A DNA stretch of 64,000 nt from Arthrobacter sp. AFG7.2 (GCF_002892835.1 NZ_PJMB01000003.1:248001-312000); one strand, 5' to 3'. Shown: positions 28,560 to 36,552, counted from the stretch's first letter. A program made the numbers and translations. The notes: generated by a model from the letters alone, not told the origin.

Positions 28560-29126
28560 ATGCGAACACGAGTCCTTGCACCTATGGCAGCAGTAGCTCT
28601 TTCCGGAGCCATGATCTTCGGAGCGGGCGCCCCGGCCTCCGCTGCCCCGCCCGCACCCGCCCCGGCAGCATCGGCGAGCACGGCAGACGCCACGAAGGTA
28701 GCGTCGACAGTTACCGGCACCGCCAGTGATGGATCTGCTTTCGCAGGTACCTTCACGCCCACCAGCTTCCAGGTCCAGGACGGCGTTCTGACCGCCACAG
28801 GACTGGTTGCCGGCACCCTGACCTCGGCCACCGGTACGGTGACGGATGTCCCTGCAACCGAGGTAACCACCGCCGTCACCAGCGGTGTTGAGAAAACCCT
28901 TGCGGGCAGCAACGCTGCCTGCAATGTGGTCAACCTTGACCTCGGACCGCTGAACCTCAACGTCCTGGGTCTCGTCATCGACCTCAACCAGATCCAGCTG
29001 GACATCACTGCTGTCCCCGGAGCGGGCAACCTGGTGGGTAACCTCCTGTGCGCCGTCGCCGGCCTCTTGGACGGAAGCGGCACCAGCGGACTGGCGAACC
29101 TGCTCAACCGCCTGCTGGGCCTCTAA
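28560..29126 (+). CDS. Secreted hydrophobic protein of actinobacterial type
   Basis: 188 residues. The signal peptide (MRTRVLAPMAAVALSGAMIF then GAGAPASA-A) is followed by a Pro/Ala/Ser linker, a beta-rich middle, and a C-terminal Leu/Asn-rich part (NVVNLDLGPLNLNVLGLVID, VPGAGNLVGNLLCAVAGLLDG) with two cysteines that could pair. Such tails recur in secreted actinobacterial proteins of unknown role. AAAGGAACATCAGAG gives the start at 28560. An intrinsic terminator follows. Confidence 0.8.
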   Translation: MRTRVLAPMAAVALSGAMIFGAGAPASAAPPAPAPAASASTADATKVASTVTGTASDGSAFAGTFTPTSFQVQDGVLTATGLVAGTLTSATGTVTDVPATEVTTAVTSGVEKTLAGSNAACNVVNLDLGPLNLNVLGLVIDLNQIQLDITAVPGAGNLVGNLLCAVAGLLDGSGTSGLANLLNRLLGL

Positions 29127-29147
29127 GCTCCAAGCCGGCAACTACGT

Positions 29148-29183
29148 CTGTGGGCGGCCCTTCGGGGCTGCCCACAGTCTTTT
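29148..29183 (+). terminator. Intrinsic terminator
   Basis: A 13-bp stem (29148-29160 with 29165-29177, one G-U pair), a TTCG tetraloop and then TCTTTT. This is a textbook rho-independent terminator for the secreted protein gene. Confidence 0.9.
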
Positions 29184-29211
29184 AAGTGCCAGTGCCCGAA
29201 GTGCCAGTGCC
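29184..29211. repeat. Tandem 13-mer AAGTGCCAGTGCC x2
   Basis: Two identical copies at 29184-29196 and 29199-29211. The core AAGTGCCAGT returns at 29406-29415 on the far side of the small membrane protein gene, within a 17-bp palindrome. Confidence 0.6.
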
Positions 29212-29228
29212 GGCCCGTAAGGAACAGG

Positions 29229-29348
29229 TCAGGGTTTCTTCCACCATTTGCCGGGCCAGTCCTCGTCGATGGCCCACAAAGCGAGGAGCAGCGCGTCCAC
29301 TGTCATAAGTCCAGCGATGAGGTACGCCCAACCTGTCCACCAACCCAC
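29229..29348 (-). CDS. Small single-pass membrane protein (39 aa)
   Basis: The reverse strand carries AGGAG, six bases, then GTG at 29348 and a 39-codon frame. It begins (M)GWWTGWAYLIAGLMTVDALL, one hydrophobic helix of about 25 residues, and ends DEDWPGKWWKKP. The tryptophan pairs and the Lys-Lys tail suit a membrane anchor with a cytoplasmic positive end. Partner and role are unknown. It is flanked by AAGTGCCAGT repeats. Coding is supported by the ribosome site and by sensible membrane topology. Confidence 0.65.
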   Translation of the reverse strand: MGWWTGWAYLIAGLMTVDALLLALWAIDEDWPGKWWKKP

Positions 29349-29396
29349 GGCAATCTCCTGACCAGTAACCCCCAGCCACTCGATTGCTCATTAGTG

Positions 29397-29413
29397 TGGC
29401 ACTTAAAGTGCCA
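29397..29413. repeat. 17-bp perfect palindrome TGGCACTTAAAGTGCCA
   Basis: Eight-base arms around one base. It overlaps the stop codon of the helical protein gene (29403-29405) and shares AAGTGCCA with the tandem repeat at 29184-29211. It may be an operator for the small membrane gene whose start lies 49 bp away. Confidence 0.5.
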
Positions 29414-29729
29414 GTACGGAACGCCCACCGCCCGCAGTCCTGAAAAGCGCTTCCAGCCGGACGTGCGCCTCCGTTTCCAGCTTGAGCCGGCGGGTCAGCC
29501 GCTCCACCTGCTGGGACATCTCGGCGCCTACCGGAAGCCGGTCTCCCGGCCAGCTCCACACTTCCCGCGATTCGGCCAAAGCTTCTGCCAGCGCCGCCGC
29601 CGCAGCGCGGACTTTTCGTCTGTGGAAGTAGACGCGCAGCAGCGCCCGGCCCTTGTCCAACGCGGCCCGGGCAGCCGCCTGGGCTGCGGTTCCGGCCGCC
29701 GGCTGATCAGTGATCTTGATGTTTTCCAT
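29403..29729 (-). CDS. Hypothetical helical protein (108 aa)
   Basis: Start ATG at 29729 (MENIKITDQPAAGTAAQ) has AAGG nine bases upstream. An in-frame TTG lies six codons earlier. The protein is almost wholly alpha-helical, Ala/Arg/Glu-rich (RRKVRAAAAALAEALAESRE, QVERLTRRLKLETEAHVRLE) and looks like a coiled coil. No cysteines or membrane segments. No family recognised. It lies upstream of the small membrane protein on the same strand. Confidence 0.6.
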   Translation of the reverse strand: MENIKITDQPAAGTAAQAAARAALDKGRALLRVYFHRRKVRAAAAALAEALAESREVWSWPGDRLPVGAEMSQQVERLTRRLKLETEAHVRLEALFRTAGGGRSVLAL

Positions 29730-29954
29730 GAGCTGCACCTTCTCCAAGCCGTCCAGCCTTCCGGCGGGTCGTCCTTAGCCCTCCTCCGATGAAAGCTGTT
29801 GCATGCCTCGAGTGTCCCCGGCGCACCTCAACGTCCGGGCAAGCAGGCCGAAGGATTTCTGCAAGATCCTCCTCCACTCGCGGTAAGGCACCAGAAGACC
29901 TGCGTGGAGCGCTGCGACATGCTCAGTGGGGCTTAATACTGTAGAAGTAGAGCT

Positions 29955-31067
29955 ATGGTCTCTCCCACCGAATCCCGTCGTGCCGTTGTCATCGAGGATG
30001 ACCCGGACATCCGCGGTCTGCTGGTCCGCGTCCTCGTCAAGCAGGGCTTCGACGTCACCCAGGCCGGAGCCGGCCTGCCCGGTGTGGAGGAAGTCCGCCG
30101 GGTTAAGCCGGACCTCGTCACCCTTGACCTGAACCTGCCGGACCTAGACGGCCTCGAGGTCTGCAAGCTGCTCCGCGAGTTTTCGGATGCCTTCATTGTG
30201 ATGCTCACCGCGCGTGCCGATGAGCTGGACAAACTGACCGGGCTGGATAACGGCGCGGACGAATACCTCAGCAAGCCGTTCAGCCCCCGCGAACTACAGT
30301 CCAGGATCAACGCCCTCTTCCGTCGCCGGCCGTCCCCCGCTGCTGATTCGGCCGCCCGAAGCGATCTGGAGCGAGCCACCGAGGTGCAGCAAAGCCTCCT
30401 GCCGCAGGAAGACATCCAGGTCCAGGGCTACGACGTTGCCGGGGTATTCCGGCCCTCACGCAATGTTGGCGGGGACTTTTACGACTGGTACCGCACGCCG
30501 GAGGGGCTCCACCTGACCTTCGCCGACGCCATGGGCAAGGGCATGGGCGCCGCGCTCATCGCCGCAACAGTCCGCGCGGTGATGCGTTCCACAGGTTTGC
30601 GCCACGACCTGGACACGGCGTTCGCCTCGGCCAGCAAGGCGATCGCCGAGGACCTGGATTCCTCGAACTCTTTTGTCACCCTGTTCCACGCCCGCCTGGA
30701 TGCCGATTCCGGAACTGTCGCCTATGTCGACGCCGGCCATGGGCTTGCGCTGCACGTTCAGTCCACCGGCACAGTGCACCGCCTCCCGTCCGGCGGACCC
30801 CCGGTGGGTGCGTGGGCAGGGAGCGAGTGGCCGCAGTCAGTCATGGAACTGGCCCCCGGGGATTCCCTGGTGGTGGTCAGTGACGGCGTGCTGGACGTTT
30901 TCGAGTCCGTGGAGGACTTCACGGACGCCGTGCTCCAGGCCGCCCACAACCAGGAATCAGCACAGTCCGCGAGCACTGCAATCCTGGCACTGGCCCCTGC
31001 TGAGACGGCGGAGGATGACGTAACGGTGGTTGTGGTCCGCCGGCTTCCGCAGGAGGTGGCCGCATGA
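29955..31067 (+). CDS. Response regulator fused to PP2C/SpoIIE-type phosphatase
   Basis: 370 residues. Residues 8-125 are a receiver domain with phosphorylation site D58 (VTLDLNLPDLDG), T85 and K107 (LSKPF), all canonical. Residues about 140-365 are a SpoIIE/RsbU-type PP2C phosphatase with GGDFYDW (172-178), DAMGKGMGAAL and SDGVLD. Such proteins dephosphorylate a STAS antagonist when the receiver is phosphorylated. The matching STAS protein and kinase are encoded three and four genes downstream, and a histidine kinase lies at 33818. The gene overlaps the glycosyltransferase by four bases (ATGA). Confidence 0.95.
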   Translation: MVSPTESRRAVVIEDDPDIRGLLVRVLVKQGFDVTQAGAGLPGVEEVRRVKPDLVTLDLNLPDLDGLEVCKLLREFSDAFIVMLTARADELDKLTGLDNGADEYLSKPFSPRELQSRINALFRRRPSPAADSAARSDLERATEVQQSLLPQEDIQVQGYDVAGVFRPSRNVGGDFYDWYRTPEGLHLTFADAMGKGMGAALIAATVRAVMRSTGLRHDLDTAFASASKAIAEDLDSSNSFVTLFHARLDADSGTVAYVDAGHGLALHVQSTGTVHRLPSGGPPVGAWAGSEWPQSVMELAPGDSLVVVSDGVLDVFESVEDFTDAVLQAAHNQESAQSASTAILALAPAETAEDDVTVVVVRRLPQEVAA

Positions 31068-33034
31068 CCCGCTTCTGGACCCGCCTGGTGGTGGTCCTGA
31101 CCGTCATCACCGGCGTCAACTACATCGCCTGGCGCTGGGCAGCCTCGCTGAACTGGGACGCCTGGTGGATCGCGCTGCCGCTGGTAATCGCCGAAACGTA
31201 CAGCCTCATCGACGTCATGCTCTTCGGCATGACCGTATGGAAGCTGAAGATCCGCAAGGGCGCCCCGCCGCCACCGGCGGACACCACGGTGGACGTCTTC
31301 ATCACCACCTACAACGAAGACCTGGACATGGTGATGACCACCGCGCTGGCGGCGCAGAAGATCCGGCACCCGCACAGCACCTGGATCCTGGACGACGGCG
31401 CGCGTCCCGAGCTGAAGGCACTCGCCGAGGAGCACGGGCTGGGCTATGTAACCCGGAGCGAGGACTGGACCTCCAACCTGCCCCGGCACGCGAAGGCCGG
31501 CAACCTGAACAACGCGCTGATGCAGACGGACGGTGAGTTCCTCCTGATCCTGGACGCGGACCAGATCCCGGAGCCGGACATCCTGGAAAAGACCCTGGGC
31601 TACTTCAACAACCGCCGGGTGGCCCTGGTCCAGACACCGCAGTACTTTAGCAACGTCCCCGCCGACGATCCGCTGGGCAGCCAGGCGCCCCTCTTCTACG
31701 GCCCCATCCAGCAAGGCAAGGACGGCTGGAACGCTGCATTCTTCTGCGGCTCCAATGCCATCCTGCGCCGCGAGGCGCTGATGCAGCTGGGCCTGGTGGG
31801 CTATGTCAAGGAAACCGAAAAGAGCATCCGCCGGGCGCTTGCCGCCTCCCGGTCCGCCATCAAGCAGGCCCGCAAGTCCGCGGACATGGAAACGCCCCTG
31901 GTGGCGCAGGTGCTCGACGAAGTTGAAGCCGCTACCCGTGAGGCCCAGCAGGAACTCGACGCCGGGCAGCCACTGGGCGAGATCACGTACCGTGTCCGGC
32001 GCCGCGTTGATGCCGCCGTCCAGACCCTGGTGATGGCCGACGTCGAGGCCCTGCAGGCCGATCTCGAGGAGATCGCCGCCATGGAACTGGCTCATGTGGG
32101 CGAGTCCGGAGTTCCGGTGGTGGCGGACGACGCCGTACAGCGCATGTCCGCCCGCGACTGGTCGCCCCTGGGCGCCCTTGAATCCGTGCAGGCCGTCCTG
32201 GACGCCCTGTCAGTGGAACGCAACGATGAAGCGCAGCCAGTGATGCCGCTGGCCACCATCTCCGTCACCGAGGACATGGCCACGGCCATGCGGATGCATG
32301 CCATGGGCTGGGAGAGCGTCTACCACCACGAGGTCCTGGCCTATGGCCTTGCACCGGAGGACCTGAAGACCATGCTCACCCAGCGCCTCCGCTGGGCGCA
32401 GGGCACCATCCAGGTGCTGCTCCGCGAGAACCCGCTGGTCCAGAAGGGCCTGAAGCTCGGGCAGCGGCTCATGTACTTCGCCACCATGTGGACCTACCTG
32501 AGCGGCTACGCGGCGGTCATCTACTTCGCCGCCCCCATCATCTACCTGCTGCTGGGCATCCTGCCGGTCACCAGCCTGAGCTGGGACTTCTTTGTCCGGT
32601 TCATTCCGTTCATGGTGGTCAACCAGCTGCTGTTCGCTGTTGCAGGCCGCGGCATCCCCACCTGGCGCGGGCAGCAGTACAGCCTGGCCCTCTTCCCCAC
32701 CTGGATCAAGGCGTGCTCGACGGCGGCCCGGAACGTCTGGTTCGGCCGCCCACTCGGGTTCGCTGTCACCCCCAAGGCCCGCCAGAGCGGCGGACCCAGC
32801 TGGAGCCTGATCCGGCCGCAGATCGTGGTGTCCGCGCTGCTGGCCGTGGCCGCCGTCGTCGGACTCATCCGCCTGGCCACCGGCCTGGCGGAACCCCTGG
32901 GCACTTTGGTGAACGTGGCCTGGGTCATTTTCGACCTCGTGGTCATGAGCATCCTGGTCCGGGCAGTACTTTACAAAGGTTATGAACCGGCCACCGGTCC
33001 GGCAGCAACAGAAAGGAATGCTGATGGAGTTTAG
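31064..33034 (+). CDS. Cellulose-synthase-like family 2 glycosyltransferase with large insertion
   Basis: 656 residues. Two N-terminal membrane helices are followed by a GT2 catalytic domain with DDG (110-112), DAD (164-166), FCGSN (227), TED (402-404) and QRLRW (440-444), the full set of processive beta-glycan synthases. Membrane helices resume after about 465. It should polymerise a beta-linked exopolysaccharide and extrude it through the membrane. Between FCGSN and TED, normally about 20 residues apart in BcsA-like enzymes, lie about 150 extra charged helical residues (about 245-395). No PilZ domain is visible. The gene is embedded in a partner-switching operon. Confidence 0.92.
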   Translation: MTRFWTRLVVVLTVITGVNYIAWRWAASLNWDAWWIALPLVIAETYSLIDVMLFGMTVWKLKIRKGAPPPPADTTVDVFITTYNEDLDMVMTTALAAQKIRHPHSTWILDDGARPELKALAEEHGLGYVTRSEDWTSNLPRHAKAGNLNNALMQTDGEFLLILDADQIPEPDILEKTLGYFNNRRVALVQTPQYFSNVPADDPLGSQAPLFYGPIQQGKDGWNAAFFCGSNAILRREALMQLGLVGYVKETEKSIRRALAASRSAIKQARKSADMETPLVAQVLDEVEAATREAQQELDAGQPLGEITYRVRRRVDAAVQTLVMADVEALQADLEEIAAMELAHVGESGVPVVADDAVQRMSARDWSPLGALESVQAVLDALSVERNDEAQPVMPLATISVTEDMATAMRMHAMGWESVYHHEVLAYGLAPEDLKTMLTQRLRWAQGTIQVLLRENPLVQKGLKLGQRLMYFATMWTYLSGYAAVIYFAAPIIYLLLGILPVTSLSWDFFVRFIPFMVVNQLLFAVAGRGIPTWRGQQYSLALFPTWIKACSTAARNVWFGRPLGFAVTPKARQSGGPSWSLIRPQIVVSALLAVAAVVGLIRLATGLAEPLGTLVNVAWVIFDLVVMSILVRAVLYKGYEPATGPAATERNADGV

Positions 33035-33356
33035 TCATGAGGTCAAGGAGTCGTACGCCGAGGTGAAGGCGAACGGGAGGCTGAACATGGTCTCCGCGCC
33101 GAAGCTGCGGGAGTTTGTTACGGACGTTATTGCCGCCGGATCAAACCGGATCGTGGTGAACCTGGAGAACACGGCGTTCATGGATTCCTCGGGCCTCGGG
33201 GCGCTCATCGGCTGCCTCAAGGCTGCACGGCAGGCGGGCGGTGACCTGCGCATCGCAGCCGTCCAGCCGCAGGTGAAAATGGTCCTGCAGCTGACCAGCA
33301 TGGACAAGGTCCTGACGTCCTACACTTCAGCCGACGAGGCGTTCAGCAATGACTGA
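33024..33356 (+). CDS. STAS-domain anti-sigma-factor antagonist
   Basis: 110 residues of the SpoIIAA/RsbV type. The phosphorylatable serine is in NTAFMDSSGLGALIG, by analogy S56. It should bind the GHKL kinase encoded next when unphosphorylated and be recharged by the PP2C protein at 29955. ATG at 33024 is chosen because GAAAGGA (33011-33017) lies at proper distance. ATG 33018 is too close. It overlaps the glycosyltransferase by 11 bases and the kinase gene by eight. Confidence 0.93.
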   Translation: MEFSHEVKESYAEVKANGRLNMVSAPKLREFVTDVIAAGSNRIVVNLENTAFMDSSGLGALIGCLKAARQAGGDLRIAAVQPQVKMVLQLTSMDKVLTSYTSADEAFSND

Positions 33357-33774
33357 GGTCCTCGCGTCCCGCACCTTCCGGGGACCGGCTGCGGACGAGG
33401 CCATCGAATCCGTCCACAATGACCTGGACAGCCTCTGGCTCGATGTTCCTTTCGTGGGCGACATGGACCAGATGACGTTTACGACGGCGGTGATCGAGTC
33501 GGCATCGAACATCGTCCAGCATGCCGAACCCGTGGGGCAGGAACCCGTGGAACTCGGCGTCGACGTCGAGGTCCAGCCCGCGCTGCTGCAGGCCCGCGTC
33601 AGCGCGTATCACGCCAAGCCGCCGTTTGGACCGATGACCCCGGGCTCACCGGACGAAGAGGCCGAGTCAGGCCGCGGACTGGCGCTAATCGAGGCGCTGG
33701 TTACTACCGTCACGTTCGAGCGGCAGGACGGCACCAACACCTGGGTCCTCACCCGGACCTCCGAGCACGGCTGA
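33349..33774 (+). CDS. RsbW/SpoIIAB-like serine kinase (GHKL ATPase)
   Basis: 141 residues with the GHKL ATP-binding pattern: N-box VIESASNIVQHAEPV and G-box EAESGRGLALIEALV. Members phosphorylate STAS antagonists and bind sigma factors or other targets. No sigma factor gene lies beside it, so the target may be encoded elsewhere or be the glycosyltransferase. Overlap of eight bases with the STAS gene shows coupled translation. Confidence 0.88.
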   Translation: MTEVLASRTFRGPAADEAIESVHNDLDSLWLDVPFVGDMDQMTFTTAVIESASNIVQHAEPVGQEPVELGVDVEVQPALLQARVSAYHAKPPFGPMTPGSPDEEAESGRGLALIEALVTTVTFERQDGTNTWVLTRTSEHG

Positions 33775-33790
33775 GCGAGCGCGGCGAAGC

Positions 33791-33820
33791 ACCCCTTATT
33801 GGGGTTAGGACGGCGTCCTA
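33791..33820. terminator. Small paired hairpins between convergent genes
   Basis: ACCCC-TTATT-GGGGT (33791-33805) is followed by TAGGAC-GGC-GTCCTA (33806-33820). They sit between the end of the operon and the histidine kinase and partly overlap the kinase stop. Weak as terminators. Confidence 0.3.
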
Positions 33821-35059
33821 GGGCCCGGCGGGGAACAGCACTGACACGGTGACGCCGCCACCCGGGGTGTCAGTGATCGCCAGCTCTCCCCCGTGTGCCT
33901 GGGCGATGCGCTGGCAGGTGGACAAGCCCAGCCCTGTCCCGGGGCCGTCACCGGGCCGGTTCAGCCTGACCAGCGGCTGCACTGCTCGCTGCCGCTCCGA
34001 TGGCAGCATGCCCTTGCCGTTGTCCGACACGTGAACGGTGGTTCCCAGAGGTCCGGTGTCGGCGCTGAGGGCCACGCACAGGGGCCGGGATTCACTCCGG
34101 TAGTTGAGTGAGTTGGCCAGGAGGTTCTGCACGAGGGTCCGCAGCTGGGAGCGGTCAGCAAAGAGTTCCGCGCCCTCGCAGGAGATTCCGCTGCCGGCTC
34201 CCAGGTCCACGCCAAGGTCCCTGGCCGCCTCCGCAGCCACGGCTGGCAGGAACACCCGCTCCCGGTTCAGGGTTCCGTCCGCCCTGGAGTAATCCAGCAC
34301 GTCCTCGAGCATTCCCGCCATGCGGCGCCCGCTGCTGCCGATGTACCCCAGGTACTCGAGGGACGGGTGCTCCGCGGGAATGTCCGGATCATCCTCCGCC
34401 AGCTCCACGTAGCCCAGGATGGCGGTCAGCGGAGCGCGGAGATCATGGCTGACCCGGCCGGCGAACTCGGAGAGCAAAGCGTTGCTGCGTTGCAGCTCAG
34501 CCATGGCGCCGCTGAGTTGCAGGGTCCGGTGCTGCAGCTCGAGGAGTTCCACAACCTGGTGGGCCAGCATCTCCAGCATCTCAAGCTGCCCGGCGCTGGG
34601 ACTTCCGGACATATCGGAGAAAACGCACAGTGAGCCAAGGACCAGCCCGGAAGAAGTCTCCAGCGGCACCGAAGCATAGAAGCGAACGTCAGCTATTTCA
34701 CCGGTCACAAACGGGTTGGCGGCGAACCGGGAATCCCTTGAGGCGTCGCCCACCACCGTTGTGCTGCGGTTCAGGAAGACCGTGGCGCACATCGAGTCCT
34801 CGCGGGAGCAGATGCCGGGGTCGATGCCAAAGGCGGCAATCTGCAACTGCCGTTCCGCAGTGATGATGTTAACCACGCTGAAGGGGACCCCGCACAGCGA
34901 GGCAGCGAGCTGCACCAAATTGTCCAGGGCGCTGCGCGTCGACGCGTCCGCCAGGACCGGCAACTCGTCGGCGGAGGCAGGCATCAGCCCGTAGTCCCGC
35001 AGCCCGGCCTCTCGTACGGCGTCCTGACCTGCCAGCGTCTGCAGCGCCGTCGTTTCCAT
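33818..35059 (-). CDS. GAF-domain sensor histidine kinase
   Basis: 413 residues, soluble. Residues about 45-185 form a GAF domain (VVNIITAERQLQIAAFGID, SMCATVFLN, FYASVPLETSSGLVLG). HisKA follows with the phosphorylated histidine in RVSHDLRAPLTAILGYVELA, then HATPase with N-box NLLANSLNYRS, G1 DNGKGM and G2 GTGLGLS. No response regulator is adjacent on its strand. The receiver-PP2C protein encoded by the convergent operon is the obvious candidate partner. GAF ligand is unknown. Confidence 0.95.
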   Translation of the reverse strand: METTALQTLAGQDAVREAGLRDYGLMPASADELPVLADASTRSALDNLVQLAASLCGVPFSVVNIITAERQLQIAAFGIDPGICSREDSMCATVFLNRSTTVVGDASRDSRFAANPFVTGEIADVRFYASVPLETSSGLVLGSLCVFSDMSGSPSAGQLEMLEMLAHQVVELLELQHRTLQLSGAMAELQRSNALLSEFAGRVSHDLRAPLTAILGYVELAEDDPDIPAEHPSLEYLGYIGSSGRRMAGMLEDVLDYSRADGTLNRERVFLPAVAAEAARDLGVDLGAGSGISCEGAELFADRSQLRTLVQNLLANSLNYRSESRPLCVALSADTGPLGTTVHVSDNGKGMLPSERQRAVQPLVRLNRPGDGPGTGLGLSTCQRIAQAHGGELAITDTPGGGVTVSVLFPAGP

Positions 35060-35145
35060 GTTCTTCGTTCCCCCAGCATCAACGTACCGAGCTCACCGGC
35101 TCTTCCGCGATGATACCGGCTGGACCTGCAGGCTGTTGTAGTCTC

Positions 35146-35174
35146 TTGACACCACCGCATGCCTGCCTTTGAAT
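35146..35174 (+). promoter_or_regulatory. Candidate sigma-70-type promoter for uraD-uraH
   Basis: TTGACA (35146-35151), 17 bases, TTGAAT (35169-35174). It lies about 140 bp before uraD in a 255-bp intergenic stretch that is otherwise empty. Confidence 0.45.
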
Positions 35175-35314
35175 ATTACGTATGCTGAAATAACAGTTCC
35201 ATGATGCGGAAGCTTGGGAATGATGAGTCGCTTCATTGCCGGGCGCCGGGAAGTCCGGCCTCCGCATAGCCGTCACCATGGATGCCAGCAGATCGCCGCA
35301 AGGAAACAGCCAGC

Positions 35315-35812
35315 ATGAAGCTTGCCGAATTCAACAGCGCGGACCCCGCCCGGGCCGCCGAAACCCTCAGACCCTGCATCGACGTCAGACGCTGGGTTGA
35401 TACCGTTGCCGCCGCCCGGCCGTTCAGCAGCAAGGACGCACTCCTGGCCTTTGCCTCCCAGGCCGCAAGCCCTTTCACGCCTGCTGAGGTTGAGTCCGCC
35501 ATGGCCCACCATCCGCGCATCGGGGAACGCCCGACGGCGGCCACCACCGAGGCGTCCATGTCCCGGTCCGAGCAGGCCGGGGTGGATCCTGCGGACAGTG
35601 CGCTCGTGGAGGCTTTGGCCCGGGGCAACCGGGACTACGAGGAAAAGTTCGGCCGGGTCTTCCTGATCCGTGCCGCCGGCCGGACCGCCCCTGAGATCCT
35701 GCGGGCCTTGAACGAACGGCTTGCCAACTCCCCCGCCGAAGAAGACACCATCGTGGCCCAGCAGCTGCGCGAAATCGCCGTCCTGCGGCTGGAAGGACTG
35801 ATCGCCGAATGA
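35315..35812 (+). CDS. uraD: OHCU decarboxylase
   Basis: 165 residues. Catalyses the decarboxylation of 2-oxo-4-hydroxy-4-carboxy-5-ureidoimidazoline to S-allantoin. The family motif with catalytic histidine is MAHHPRIGE at 63-71, followed by ALARGNRDYEEKFGRVFLIR. ATG at 35315 follows AAGGAAACAGCCAGC. It overlaps uraH by four bases (ATGA). Allantoin made here is the substrate of the allantoinase at 23094. Confidence 0.95.
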   Translation: MKLAEFNSADPARAAETLRPCIDVRRWVDTVAAARPFSSKDALLAFASQAASPFTPAEVESAMAHHPRIGERPTAATTEASMSRSEQAGVDPADSALVEALARGNRDYEEKFGRVFLIRAAGRTAPEILRALNERLANSPAEEDTIVAQQLREIAVLRLEGLIAE

Positions 35813-36147
35813 GCGTCTCCCACATCACCACCCACATCCTCGACACAGGCGCCGGACGCCCAGCGGCGGGGGTCGCCGTCGTGCTTTACCAGAACGACGG
35901 CGGCACCTGGCGCCACGTCGCCGACTCCTCAACTGACGCTGACGGCCGCGCCAAGGACCTTGGTCCGGAGCAGCTGGAGGCCGGACACTACAAGCTCAAC
36001 TTCGCCACCGGGGACTACTACGCCGGTCTCCAGACGGCCACGTTCTTCCCCGAGGTGGACCTGGTATTCGAGGTGACCGGCCCGGAGCACTACCACGTGC
36101 CGCTCCTCCTTAGCCCGTTCGCGTACTCCACCTACCGCGGCAGCTGA
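35809..36147 (+). CDS. uraH: Hydroxyisourate hydrolase (transthyretin-like)
   Basis: 112 residues. It hydrolyses 5-hydroxyisourate to OHCU. Key features are the N-terminal HITTHILDT with catalytic His9 and the C-terminal YHVPLLLSPFAYSTYRGS, the transthyretin-related signature ending in YRGS. Coupled to uraD by ATGA overlap. The order uraD-uraH is common in actinobacteria, usually with uricase, which is not present here. Confidence 0.96.
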   Translation: MSVSHITTHILDTGAGRPAAGVAVVLYQNDGGTWRHVADSSTDADGRAKDLGPEQLEAGHYKLNFATGDYYAGLQTATFFPEVDLVFEVTGPEHYHVPLLLSPFAYSTYRGS

Positions 36148-36154
36148 CATCCCC

Positions 36155-36215
36155 GTTGCCCTATCACTTACGGTCCCCATCCGGGGGTTTTGGCAGCCGT
36201 AACTGATGGGGCAAC
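36155..36215. repeat. Long imperfect palindrome after uraH
   Basis: Bases 36155-36173 pair with 36197-36215 over 19 positions with one C-C mismatch and one G-U pair. The loop holds a CCCC/GGGG mini-hairpin followed by TTTT (36188-36191). It may be a terminator for uraH or a mobile intergenic palindromic element. It also lies directly before the next promoter. Confidence 0.6.
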
Positions 36216-36225
36216 AGCGGAAATG

Positions 36226-36231
36226 TAGGGT
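36226..36231 (+). promoter_or_regulatory. -10 hexamer of a probable leaderless promoter
   Basis: TAGGGT is followed by six bases and then ATG at 36238. There is no ribosome site, so transcription probably starts at the start codon. Confidence 0.4.
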
Positions 36232-36237
36232 TAATGC

Positions 36238-36552
36238 ATGCCTTCTGAACAACCCCCTGCCGAGCGCCGCGAAGTGACCGTCCGCCGTGCACCCAAGTAC
36301 GTGCCGTTCCTCATCCTCGGGGCACTGGTGGGCATCGCGGCAGCCGCTGTAGTCGCCTACGCGGTCCCTGCGAATCCCAGCTTCGATGCCGGGGCAGTCT
36401 TCGGGTTCTTCCTGGTCATGTTCGGCGGCGGGGGCGCAATCCTCGGTGCCGTGCTGGCGCTGGTCCTCGACCGGCGGAGCGTCAAGCGGCAGCAGCGGGC
36501 CGTGGTGGAAGCCGTGCCGGATTCCGAGCCGGACACAGACTCCCAGCCATAG
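36238..36552 (+). CDS. Small membrane protein upstream of purF
   Basis: 104 residues with two membrane helices (VPFLILGALVGIAAAAVVAY and about 54-82, VFGFFLVMFGGGGAILGAVL), a charged N-terminus and an acidic C-terminal tail. Conserved-looking actinobacterial membrane protein, not matched to a named function. The gap to purF is 58 bp and contains the purF -10, so they are likely separate transcripts. Start appears leaderless. Confidence 0.75.
   Translation: MPSEQPPAERREVTVRRAPKYVPFLILGALVGIAAAAVVAYAVPANPSFDAGAVFGFFLVMFGGGGAILGAVLALVLDRRSVKRQQRAVVEAVPDSEPDTDSQP

Noticed and set aside
30758..32095. 445-codon reverse frame inside the glycosyltransferase operon
   Set aside because: Antisense to PP2C and glycosyltransferase catalytic motifs. 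Composition is typical of a complementary frame.
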